Below are positions 1 to 9,061 of a DNA stretch of 64,000 bases, in pieces. A program made the position numbers and the translations under genes. Where the stretch lies: the NCBI RefSeq assembly GCF_028453695.1, contig NC_135776.1, forward strand, positions 2,604,001 through 2,668,000, written 5' to 3'. Within the stretch, counting starts at the first letter, position 1, and every line of letters begins with the position of its first letter. Under the pieces are notes generated by a model. The model worked only from the letters and a program-made list of their open reading frames with translations, was not told where the DNA came from and ran no database searches. The stretch is from Augochlora pura (taxonomy: Eukaryota; Arthropoda; Insecta; Hymenoptera; Halictidae).

Positions 1-1112
1 ATTCCATCTAGGCTAGAGGCAATGCCATTATCCGCGGAAGTCCATAAATCGGACAGGGGGGCCTTCGACCGACAGCAGCGGTGGCGGCAGGGCTGTCCGA
101 GCGAAGAAACAAAATATTCGCAGGTAACAGGCCCCCGGGGGTCGCGGTGTTCTCGCGAGGAATCGACCGGTGCCATTTCCACGCGACAGCGGGTGCAATT
201 AGTTTTCCAATAAAAAGAAAACGCATCGACGCCGTTTGAGCCTGAGAGGGGTCGCTCTATCGGGGTCAAGGAGTTTACTAAACACCCTCTGGCCACGGTG
301 GCGCGAGCCTCCAGCGATTTCTCCCCCCCGGGGCGGGTGGTGGTGGTTTTCAGGAAGCTTTCCCGGAGGCAGGGCGGATATCTTTTGATCAATCAATCGT
401 CTCGCGTTTCCGCCGGGCGAAAAAGGAGGAGGGCAGAGAAAGGGCGGCTTTTCAGAGGGTAGAGTTTACGCGCGGAAGAGAGCCGAGAAGCCGGCTCTCT
501 CGGAAGAGGCATCCTGGCGCGAGAAATAAACGAGCCGGCGCGGGCCGACGAGGCCGCTGTGCGAGTCCGAGAGAGTCGTCGGGTCGGGTCGGGCCGAGTC
601 GAATTCGCGTTGCATCGCGTCGCGTCGCGTCGAGGAAAGTTTCGCCGGAGGCATGCGCGCGTGATCACTCTCCCTCTCTCGCTCTCTCTCGGAACGACCG
701 AGCGAGACGCGAGTCGGACGGTCCGCGGTCGCACTTAACCGCCGGCTATCAAGGTGCCAGGTAGGCTCCGTGGCTCTCGCGTTCCGCTCCGTTCCGCACC
801 GATCCGCTCGCAGGCAGCTCGCGAGGCCCGTTTACGATCGTGTCCTACGTCGCCATAGTCGAATCGCGACCAATCCCCTCGAGCGGCCCGATCCGCTCGA
901 ACCCGACGTTCCCGCGGTTCTCCTCTTTGCGCGCGCGATGACGAACCACCGATCCAGACCGATCCAGGGATCGAGACCGCGCTCCGCCGCCGGCCCGCAC
1001 GCCGACACGTGAGCCACCCCGCGCTTCTCTCTCTCTCTTTCTCTCTCTATCTATCTCTTTCTCTCTCTATCTCTATCTCTCCTCTATCTCCTCTCTCTCT
1101 CTGTGTATCCAG
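1..1112. other. GC-rich 5' flank of the gene
   Basis: This stretch has no supportable coding exon. It is CpG-rich, with a run of TCG/GTCG-type repeats at about 570-640, a short CT-rich patch at 668-692 and a long CT tract at 1025-1102. It lies just upstream of the only supportable start codon, so it probably contains promoter or upstream untranslated sequence. No TATA box was seen at a convincing distance. A CCAAT pentamer lies near 870 but has no supporting context. Several open frames here (for example at 393-734 on the minus strand) are arginine/serine-rich shadows in GC-rich DNA and are not annotated. Confidence 0.5.
1025..1102. promoter_or_regulatory. CT-rich tract upstream of first exon
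   Basis: About 78 bases are almost pure pyrimidine (CT/TCTT/CTAT repeats). Two readings are possible. On the minus strand it is a GA-rich array of the kind bound by GAGA-type factors near insect promoters. On the plus strand it is a polypyrimidine tract running directly into TGTGTATCCAG (AG at 1111-1112), which fits a 3' splice site. In the second case a short upstream intron (possible GTGAGC donor at 1009) or a distant noncoding exon would precede the exon starting at 1113. The tract is seen directly; its role is inference. Confidence 0.4.
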
Positions 1113-1328
1113 CCTCTCCGAACGGTGACGAGTGCGCCGAACGAGTTCGCAAACAGAGGAAACCTCGGCGTCTCATCGACTTTTGTTTGGTGAACCAGGA
1201 ACCATGGTCTTCGTGTGTCTTCCGGTCGCATCCCGCGGGACATTGTGACAGTCTTGAGTGATACTTGTGCCTTGTGTTCCTGTGGACCAACAGTCTACCA
1301 CCGTTCAGCAGCAGCACCCTATTCGACC
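1113..1328 (+). other. 5' UTR of the signal-peptide gene (probable)
   Basis: This is the sequence between the AG at 1111-1112 and the start codon at 1329. It has an in-frame TGA at 1191-1193 relative to the downstream reading frame. No ATG occurs in that frame before 1329, so the coding region cannot extend further upstream within this exon. The leader carries one upstream ATG at 1204 in a good context. Just before the start codon it has a GCAGCAGCA run. If the CT tract at 1025-1102 is promoter rather than splice signal, the leader could begin anywhere in roughly 1000-1200. The 5' boundary is uncertain. Confidence 0.4.
1204..1248 (+). promoter_or_regulatory. upstream ORF of 14 codons in the 5' UTR
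   Basis: The ATG at 1204 sits in a strong insect-type context (GAACC before it, G after it) and reads MVFVCLPVASRGTL before a TGA at 1246-1248. It is the first ATG of the probable exon and ends 80 nt before the main start at 1329, leaving room for reinitiation. By general knowledge of such arrangements, it would be expected to reduce or condition translation of the main frame. The ORF is directly visible; its use is inferred. Confidence 0.45.
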
Positions 1329-1398
1329 ATGAACCCCGATACCAGACGCGCAACCATGAGGACCTGGCGGTGTCTGCTCGCGCTGCTGGGAACCGTGG
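1329..1398 (+). CDS. first coding exon: signal-peptide N-terminus, gene unidentified (partial)
   Basis: This is the only coding exon I can support. It reads MNPDTRRATMRTWRCLLALL followed by GTV, then one base of a split codon (phase 1 end). A short basic segment (R6, R7, R11, R14) is followed by the hydrophobic stretch CLLALLGTV, which fits the n- and h-regions of a signal peptide. Cleavage would lie in the next exon. An in-frame stop at 1191 and no earlier in-frame ATG support 1329 as start. The second Met at 1356 (context CAACC) is an alternative start giving a tighter signal peptide. The exon ends at GTGAGT (1399-1404). A phase-1 intron after a signal peptide is common in cell-surface proteins with Ig-like domains, but the family cannot be named. 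Neighbouring coding exons lie outside the window. Confidence 0.55.
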
Positions 1399-2450
1399 GT
1401 GAGTCTCAGCCTCTATGCTTCATCTCTTCCTCCACCCAATGTCGATCTAAATCTACCTGTTGTTTCTTTCGACTTTTCTTCGGATTATTCGCCGAGCCGA
1501 TATTCCGTCGGATTATTCACCGCCCGCCATTCTCCGAAGAATTCGAAGGAATTCTCCGAATTCGACTTTGGATTGTTCGACTTCGCGTTTCGTTTCCGAG
1601 AAACGTTCTTTCGACGTCTTTCGTGCGAGTTTCGAGCCGAGTGGCATAGTTAGCGGCCGCTTCTACGGAAATTGTAGAACTATGTCCGCGGAAAAAGGAA
1701 CACCTGTTCGCTAACGGAATCGTAGAGAGGGAGCACTTTTATTGTTAGAACAGTTTCGACGATGGTACTCGGACTTTCGTTTAATGTCTCTCGATGGGCA
1801 ATGATTTCTTCCTCGTTTACGGTACCTGGGAAATTTGCTTAAATTGCTCGTTAACCCCTGCAGCTAATATATATACATATATGTATATATGTATATAAAA
1901 TGACTATTTCAAGCTTCGTTAGTACGCGTTTTGAATCCGAAAATTAGCGGGACCTTCTGTTCCATGCAAATTTAAATACTAATTATAATATTAATATTTA
2001 AAGCTAAAATACGACTTCCCTCCATTGCATTATTAATGGACGAATTTTGTCCCCTGATTAAATAAATTAAATCGGAAATCCTAATAACGGATCGGGCTTG
2101 GATCTCGTAACGACCGGCACAGATAAGCGTGTTAAATTTACTCGACTTTCTTCGCGCGAGATCGCGGATCGTCGCGCGTACGCGAGGGGCCGGCAGCGAG
2201 CGTGTAATGCAGGCCCCCGCGCCATCGGCCCGGCCTCGGAGAAGAGGTCCGTGGGATCCAGGAGGCGAATCATTATTCCTCTATTTCCGCTCCACTTTCA
2301 CGGAATTTCTTAACGGCTTGAAGGAATTATTTCGCCGGCGATAGTTCGCCGGGAGCAAGAGGGTGTTTATTTATTAAGAAAAGTTACGGCCAAAGGACAG
2401 AGTCTTTTAAATCCCGCGGGGCGAAGGCAAAGGAAAAAAATAAAAACGAC

Positions 2451-2472
2451 GAGAGAGAGAGAGAGAGAGAGA
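2451..2472. repeat. (GA)n microsatellite
   Basis: An uninterrupted GA dinucleotide run of 11 units in intronic sequence. Confidence 0.9.
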
Positions 2473-2664
2473 AGAGGACGGTTATTAGGGGGTAATTATT
2501 TAAATTTATTCAGCATCGTCGAGAGTTTTCTTCACCGGTGCACAGGCCGGATTAACCAAGTTTTCCAATTAGGACGACTTAGAGGATTACTCGTGACCAA
2601 GTTCGATTTTTATTAAACACTCCATCGCGCGCGGCGGCTCTCTTCTGTCCGGTTCGGACAACAG

Positions 2665-2683
2665 TTTTTTTTTTTTTTTTTTT
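2665..2683. repeat. T19 homopolymer
   Basis: Nineteen consecutive T followed by AAA. On the minus strand this is a poly-A run. No SINE or LINE body or target duplication was recognised beside it. Confidence 0.9.
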
Positions 2684-3266
2684 AAACATTTCGCCGTGTG
2701 GTGGACGCAAGAGTCGAGGCCACGCACGAACGGCCGGGGATCGAATACCGCTCGAGTATCCGCAGCGTCCAAACAAACAGGATTCCGCGAGGATTAAATT
2801 GGAATAAACCGGGTCGACTCGCGCGACTTCAAAGCGATACAAATTACTTTATCATCGGCCGTCGCGCGCATCGGCACGCCGAATTGAACGCCATCCGCGC
2901 GAACGAAACGCGCAAGACGAGCCTAAACGTGTGTTCGACAGGGGGAGGTGGAGTAAGAGTGAATTTTCTATCGTCGCGCGAGCCCGCGAAATCCCCGGAA
3001 TCCGGACGCGACCGCTTGTTCTTGGCAAGCACGAAATATTCGCGCGAGCGATGCCTATCCGACTCAACAGGTTCCTCGGTGTCGTCGCCTGTTCCGCGAT
3101 CTCGTCGCGGTTAGGCGAGACGCGTCTTACGAGCTCCGCGAATCGCTTGCACCGGGAGAGAGCATGATCGCGGTCGTGGAAACAGCGGTTCCTCTCGGAT
3201 CGGTAGACGCGCGCGGTTGGACGAGGTTGGTCAGAGAAGATGGAAAATTAAGTATCAGGTATTTGT

Positions 3267-3535
3267 TTAACACATCGAGTGCCGACAATCGACCACTAAA
3301 ACCTAAATCGAGTCGGCGTGAAATAAAATATAGCTAAAGCAATTTAATTAATTAAAGCGAAATTAGGAAGTTAATATTTATTACGTGGTAGCATTGTAAC
3401 TCTCTTTCTCTCACAAATGAAAACAGTCTAGTCAAATTCAATTTGTTCAAATATATTACGATAAAAATAAATTCTCAAGATTGGTCAGAAATTAGTGTCA
3501 CCCATATTTGGGCGACGCGGCCCTCAACGCGTTAA
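3267..3535. mobile_element. TTAA-flanked miniature element, family B, complete copy
   Basis: It is bounded by TTAA at 3267-3270 and 3532-3535 (269 bp including both). The ends are inverted: TTAACACATCGAGTGCCG on the left, and the reverse complement of the right end is TTAACGCGTTGAGGGCCG. It has no coding capacity. Diverged relatives lie at 36288-36510, 44356-44490 and 50541-50831, sharing internal stretches such as GAAATTAGTGTCACCCA. Target TTAA duplication is the hallmark of piggyBac-type transposition (family knowledge). It was probably mobilised by a transposase encoded elsewhere. Confidence 0.75.
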
Positions 3536-5331
3536 GGCCGAGCGGATACCTTTTCGGTCTACGGAAATGGGTTCACAAATACGCGCGAGTAGAATTAATT
3601 TAGAAAGTACTAAGTGCGCGATGACATAATGGGGGATATTTTATGTTTGAAGACGCACGGCGAGTAGCATTAATCCCTCAGGGATTACATAATACTCCCT
3701 TAGCTGTTCGTATCTCCTTTAAAAAAGAATTAAATTATAAAACTATACTATAATTTAAGTACCATATCTCTGGCGAGAGAATATTTATGTAATTACGTAA
3801 TAAGCTCATCGCGCGGGTACCTTCGGCTAGCCGTGAAATTGTAGAACATGCTCTCGACGATCCTTGATTATTTGCGCACGGTCGAACTGAAAGGTGTAAC
3901 TGCAACGGCGGTGCATTTTGTCATCGTGAAACGTATAAGCGAGCACTTGGGGTAATTAATTGACAACCGTTTGTGAAATAAGAGAGGGATTCCGGGAAAG
4001 CGAGAGAGAGAGAGAGAGAGAGGGTGTTGGGCCTCGGCCAGAATCGCGCGAATAAGGTCCGAGTTTACGAGCCGCACGGGGAGGGAGAGAGGGACGAGCA
4101 AGAGGCCGGATCGGTCCGGGATTACGGTGTGGAAGCTGCGGCCCGATCCGAGCGGAACGGGAGCGGAGAGCCTCTTCCTCGAGATTCGGTCGCCGGAAGT
4201 CGGCCGCCGACGACCGTCGCGCTCTCGCCCTCTGCCGCGTCAGGAATTCGCGCTCCAAGCCAAAGCGGATTTGCTCGCGAATCGTCGCTCGTTCCGGCCG
4301 CGCATCATCCCTCCCTCCCCCGTACTAGTCGGGTTTCCTCGTAACCTAAATAACGGGATTTCTATGGCTCCCGCAGTCGGTTTTCGGGGACACTGGAAAA
4401 TTCGCGCGCGCGCGCGCGGTCGTTTCGCCGAAGAAGAAGTCAGCGAACCCGAAGACTGTGTCCGCGCGCCGCGCGCTCCGCTTAATTCGTCGGGGAACTT
4501 GCGCAATTTATGCCGTCCGCGGGAACGTCCGCGAATAAATTTTCATTTACTCGGGGGCTCGCCGCGTGCTCGAGCCGAGAGTCCCGGCAGCCACCCCCCG
4601 CCGTACTCTTTCCCGGCCAACTTTCGATTCCATTCTTCCTTCGCCTGCCACCGCTCGCGCTGCTCGCCCCGCCTCGGCTACCCCACGCTCGCTCGCTAAC
4701 GCCGCCGAAGGGGACGTCGCGAATTACCGTGCGCAACTTGCTGCATAGGTGCCCCGCAACAACCTCCGGGCGTTTTTCAAAGCTTCCTCTTAGCTGGCAA
4801 GTGGCGTAAGTCCAGAATCGCGAATAACGAGTTAATCGCAGAAATAGTTAGTATCAAGCGCGGTCGGTTTATTTAGCAATTAAGGCGTCCGCGTATTCTC
4901 GTTTCCTGCGGAGATTAAATGAGGGACGAGCCTGAACAAGAACCTTGTGTTCCAAAGAAAGGTTACTGTTTAAATAGAGTGTACTCTGGACGACGGTAGC
5001 GTTATCGTTTAAACGAAGCATAGTCTGAACAATGATACCCCATTTTCATAATTTAATATCGTGGCTTTAATAAAACAGTTTTTAAATCGCGATGTTTCAG
5101 CTGGCACGAGGATTTTCATGCGGAATAAAAAGTTCCCTCCATCGCTGAACAATGGAAAGTGCAACTGGATTCGGATCATCTTAACAGATTAAGAACAACA
5201 CGCTTTGTCACGTAAACTGAAACAGCTGTAACGCCGGAAAAATTGTTTTATATTCACGGTGAAAACGGCTCCGAGCTCAAAGGGTGAAAATGCTTTTAAT
5301 TCGAACACGGTTTTAAAATTCCAACTAACCG

Positions 5332-5362
5332 AACTTTCTCGCGGAAAATCCGCGAGAAAGTT
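5332..5362. repeat. perfect hairpin, 14-bp stem, 3-nt loop
   Basis: AACTTTCTCGCGGA at 5332-5345 is followed by AAA and then its exact reverse complement at 5349-5362. On RNA it would fold into a short tight hairpin. The stem is too short for a typical miRNA precursor unless the flanks pair imperfectly. No T-tract follows directly. Function unknown. Confidence 0.85.
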
Positions 5363-5454
5363 ACAACATTCCTGTAAATTTTGCATCCGGCTGCGAACGA
5401 ATGCCGGTTCGCTAACGCGCGGAGGAGGGGGGGGAGAGCTAAGAAGAGTCTATC

Positions 5455-5477
5455 CGAGAGAGAGAGAGAGAGAGAGC
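5455..5477. repeat. (GA)n microsatellite
   Basis: A GA dinucleotide run inside a purine-rich stretch. It accounts for the RERERE segments of overlapping open frames. Confidence 0.85.
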
Positions 5478-6322
5478 GAGGTCGTCGAACGGAAAAATCG
5501 GGGGTTAAACAAGAGTTGACAAAGCAAACGGAAGGAGATAGGAGGGTTGGTCGTGGAAAGGATCCGGGCCGGTTTCGCGCGCGAACTCTGGCTTTTGCAG
5601 CCGAAGGTGGGGGGGCGACGCGGGGGGTAACTCTCGCGCGGTTCAAAGCGAAGATCCTGTTCTTCAAAGCGAATTCTCCAGGCGGCGGGAGGAGGGCTCG
5701 CGGAGGGGTGAAGAGGGTGTGTTTCTCGTTGACCGACGCGCGCGGCGACCCACGTCGCTCGGCTTTTCGCTCGTGCACACGTTACTCGATACTTGAGAGG
5801 GTTGCTGCCGCGGCGGGGAGCGGCCGGGGGAGGGCACGCGGAAGCGAAACGAACCGCGGGGATAACTCGACGCTACGCATTAGCCTGATTAAAAGCATGG
5901 CCGGCTGGTCGAGATCCGCTGATGTTTAATGCGTTTTCAAGGGGTTACGGGGCGGCGGAAGGTCGAGGCGACAGACGGGGGATGGGCGCGCGCGGTGGTG
6001 GCGAGAGGGGGTTGGGGGTCTGTGCGGGGTCGGCGATTTTCCACGGTGAATACCGGGGGAAAAACGCGTTCCGCGGCGGAGTCGAGTGCACGAGCGCGCC
6101 CGGTAATTTCATCGGGCGGTGTTACATCGGCTGCGAAATCTTCCGCGATGATGCCGAGGGTGCTCGCCGAGAGTTCACGGGCCCTATAAATCACAGGCTC
6201 TCCCATGGATTTCACCGACGGAGTTTCGCCGATTCCTGACTTCGCTTTAGGGGACGCCTCTTTAATCGACTACGATTTCGGTCGGCCGGCGTTTTTACCG
6301 ATAATTGTTTTCATCGGGCGAC

Positions 6323-6359
6323 GGTGTTAATCCTCTACTCTAGAGGTGTTAATCCTCTA
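6323..6359 (+). repeat. 15-bp direct repeat beside element A
   Basis: GGTGTTAATCCTCTA occurs at 6323-6337 and again at 6345-6359. The second copy abuts the TTAA of the family A element at 6360. It may be a remnant of an earlier insertion at the same hotspot or a local slippage event. Confidence 0.75.
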
Positions 6360-6611
6360 TTAACCCGTTGCACTATAATAACGAGTCAGACTCGTGATAG
6401 AAGTTCCACGCAATATTCCATAGAATATTAATATTATCAATATCTTCTAAATCGAAATAAAATTGAATTCTTCTCTAATCAAAGTCTAGAAACAAAAGTG
6501 TATAAAGACAATAAAATCAACAAAAATTGTCTTCTGCTGTTATTAAAAATATTCAGGAGAAATAAGTGCTGATCAACGCTGTGCGAAAGGAGTCGTAGTG
6601 CAAGGGGTTAA
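6360..6611 (+). mobile_element. TTAA-flanked miniature element, family A, complete copy
   Basis: It is bounded by TTAA at 6360-6363 and 6608-6611 (252 bp). The left end reads CCCGTTGCACTATAATAACG and the right end AGTCGTAGTGCAAGGGG, giving inverted termini around CCCxTTGCACT. The interior is AT-rich and non-coding. It aligns closely with the copy at 8812-9061, including the shared stretch AACGAGTCAGACTC near the left end. TTAA flanks plus CCC/GGG termini match the piggyBac superfamily signature, so I read it as a non-autonomous piggyBac-like MITE. Confidence 0.8.
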
Positions 6612-8336
6612 CAATTAAATGATTTTTGATTATAGCCATTTCTTCTGGTAGAAATAAAATTAATTTTTGTGCCTGGTTTAGTGCCAAACCGCCGCTATTA
6701 AACTTCTTATACGACACGGTGGCTTGTACAATTTTCAAGCAACCATCACTGAAAAATAAGCGACACTATTGTTAAAACCATCGTGAACGTGGTACGATCG
6801 CTGAAATGGCGCAAGGGTCGAAGGCGTCGCCGACGAATCCCGAAGTCGGCGAAAACGTCGCGGAAGAAGTCGGCGCGGTCGGAATCCATGGGACCCATAA
6901 ATCAGAGGCGCGGCGTCTGCGGGGCAGCAGAGGGGAGACGGTTGGGTGGTGCCGAGGGTGGCGCCGGCATGATTATAGAGCGGCGATAGAGTTTCGCCGG
7001 AATTAACGGCGCCGGTGACAGGCGCGCTCGCAGCCTGAACTTTCCCCGGAAAATTCTCTCCCGCCGAAATTAGAAAGCCGTGGCATCTCGCTTGTGCCAC
7101 CCCACCCTCCCTCCCCCTGCAGCAATAACCGAAGAATCTTGGTCGCGGGGGGATGGCCGGGGCAAAGAGCGAGGGGTGGTTGATCGGGGGTTCATTGCCG
7201 ACGAGTCGGCGTGCACGGGGCGCGCGCGCTTGGATTTCGGTCAGAGAGGATCCGTGGATCCTGTGTAACGCGATATTTCGAAAACCCGAGTCGATTTCGC
7301 CGGCCGCGGAATGAATTACGGGCATTACGGGGGGATGAGCGGTACGCGAGCGCGCGCGCGCGTGGCTGCTGCCGACTGATAAACGACGCGTCGCTAATGT
7401 TACCGAATCCGTGTTCGCGCTTCGCTGTTTCGAGGGAGACTCGGCCCTCTGCTCTCGCGGAACAGAATCCTCGCGAGGAACCGCGCACGCCTGCTCTCTC
7501 GGCGCAGCGGCGATCTCACGCGCCCCGTACCCGAATGCAGGTTAATTGAACGCGGATTAATTGATGCGTATCACGGCCCGATAGCGTTCTGTGGGAATGC
7601 ATAAGTAAGAAGTTAATGGGATTAATTCGAGCGGATTATTTATTTATTTATTATAAACGCAGGGCGCCACGGGTGTTCTGCGATCACTGTGCCACTGATT
7701 TCGGCGATAACCGTTTCGCAATCCCCGAGGCGACCGGTCGCGAATCAACTGCCACTCCTCACAATTATTATTAATCATTATTATTATTAATCATTATTAT
7801 CATTGTCATTATTATTCTAGCGAACGCTCGGAGGTAGTCTCTTCTACGCGAGTACAGCACCAGTGTGTCCTTGAAAGAAATGACGGTGGGATCGTGGAAG
7901 AGATCTCGTTACCGGAGGCGCGAACAATGTTTACTTTCAATTAACCGGCGATAAAGGGCCGACAACGGCGAACAATAATGAAAAATAATAATTCCAAGGA
8001 TAATAGCCGGCGGGGTTTTTTTCGGCAGGCCGCGTCGCGGCGTCGTCCCCCTAAAAGAGCGCCGCAGAGTGTCATTGTGATCGCGAGCAATTGTCAGATC
8101 GCCGACAATCCCCTAACGAGAGCGCGAGAAAAAGAAGACACGGAAAATAGCGGGGAACGGAGGAAAAGGGAAAAACTGGTTCAAACAGTGCGGGCCTGCC
8201 CCCGCACGCCCTCACCCCGCGTTCCCCGCGCTCGATTTCCGAAAGCCGCGAGCACGTTCTCCCGGGCAACAATGCCCGGAACGATCGTCATTTACTTGGC
8301 CGCGATTGCTTCGCAGTTCTGACGGCGGGGAACAAA

Positions 8337-8370
<34 letters not shown>

Positions 8371-8811
8371 AGGCCATCGTGTCGTTCGATCGACGACCGA
8401 GGAAAAGCGAGATCGCGTGGAGATGGGGGGAGAGGAGGAGAACCGACGGTGATCAAGCGAGAAAGAGAGTGCACATCGGCGCGGCCAGAACATCCGGTCG
8501 ATTTTAAAGAGTTTCTGTTCGGGCGAGTGGCGGCCGCGCCGTTAATCCAACTCCCGAGGCAAATCGACGCCGCGGCTGGCCGGGAAAACGATATCGGGTC
8601 CGACCGGAATTTATTCGTCGCGCACGCGGACCGGCGCCCGCGCTCCGACGAAACAACTATTTTCGTCGACGTTCGCCGGCCGATCGTCGAAATTTTCTGC
8701 CGCGGATTTTCATTTTGTACGGTTGCTAAACGACGTTTCGTTTGGAGAAAATCATTGCTGATAAGATAACCGATGACGTGAAAGCATTGACAACTTGCAA
8801 ACCAATGGCAG
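6612..8811. other. intronic segment, no gene seen
   Basis: GC-rich blocks at 6790-7550 and 7980-8760 are separated by an AT-rich stretch at 7560-7830 with ATT/TTA repeats (about 7760-7815). A GA run occurs at 8340-8368. A small CG-alternating patch lies near 7350. The large frame at 6735-7325 (minus) has no domain and is crossed by other frames. Confidence 0.4.
8340..8368. repeat. (GA)n microsatellite
   Basis: An uninterrupted GA run of about 14 units. Confidence 0.9.
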
Positions 8812-9061
8812 TTAACCCCTTGCACTGTGATAACGAGTCAGACTCATGATAAAGATTTCATGCATGATCTAGTAAAGATCAAAAAGAATTGAAGTAAAGA
8901 ATTGAAATAAAAATTGATTCTTCTGTGGTCAAAGTACAGAAATGAAAGTAAATGAAGACAGTACTAGAAATGGGGATTCTCTAGTCCTACTGAAGAAAGT
9001 ATTAAGAACGAATAAATGCTAATTAACACAGCGTGAAAGGAATGGTAGTGCAAGGGGTTAA
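8812..9061 (+). mobile_element. TTAA-flanked miniature element, family A, complete copy
   Basis: It is bounded by TTAA at 8812-8815 and 9058-9061 (250 bp). The left terminus CCCCTTGCACT and right terminus AGTGCAAGGGG are exact inverted repeats of 11 bp. This is the best preserved A copy in the window and the most useful reference for the family. It is non-coding and has the same orientation as six of the other seven A copies. Confidence 0.85.

Larger units (their letters stand above)
1405..3266. other. intronic segment, no gene seen
   Basis: Mixed composition. A CG-rich start (open frames 1399-1714 are intronic readthrough) is followed by an AT-rich block at 1860-2090 with an alternating TATA/CATA palindromic run near 1866-1900. 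A CpG-rich block at 2090-3240 contains a (GA)11 run at 2451-2472 and a T19 run at 2665-2683. Frames such as 2698-3114 are composition shadows. Confidence 0.4.
3536..6322. other. intronic segment, no gene seen
   Basis: AT-rich at 3540-3800. A GC-rich block at 4000-4800 has a (GA)n at 4003-4022 and a CG alternation at 4402-4418. AT-moderate at 4810-5330 with a perfect hairpin at 5332-5362, then GC-rich again to 6240. Long frames here (5296-5778 minus, 5381-5929 plus) overlap each other, contain translated GA repeats (RERERE) and are not supported as genes. Confidence 0.4.

Noticed and set aside
1215..1328. N-terminal extension of the first exon frame to 1215
   Set aside because: The frame opens there only with GTG. 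There is no ATG in frame before 1329 and a stop lies at 1191, so a eukaryotic start at 1215 is not supported.
1862..1900. TATA/CATA run as a promoter TATA box
   Set aside because: It is an alternating AT microsatellite inside the intron, downstream of the first exon, with no initiator context.
2665..2683. T19 as a retroposon poly-A tail
   Set aside because: No adjoining element body or target-site duplication could be recognised.
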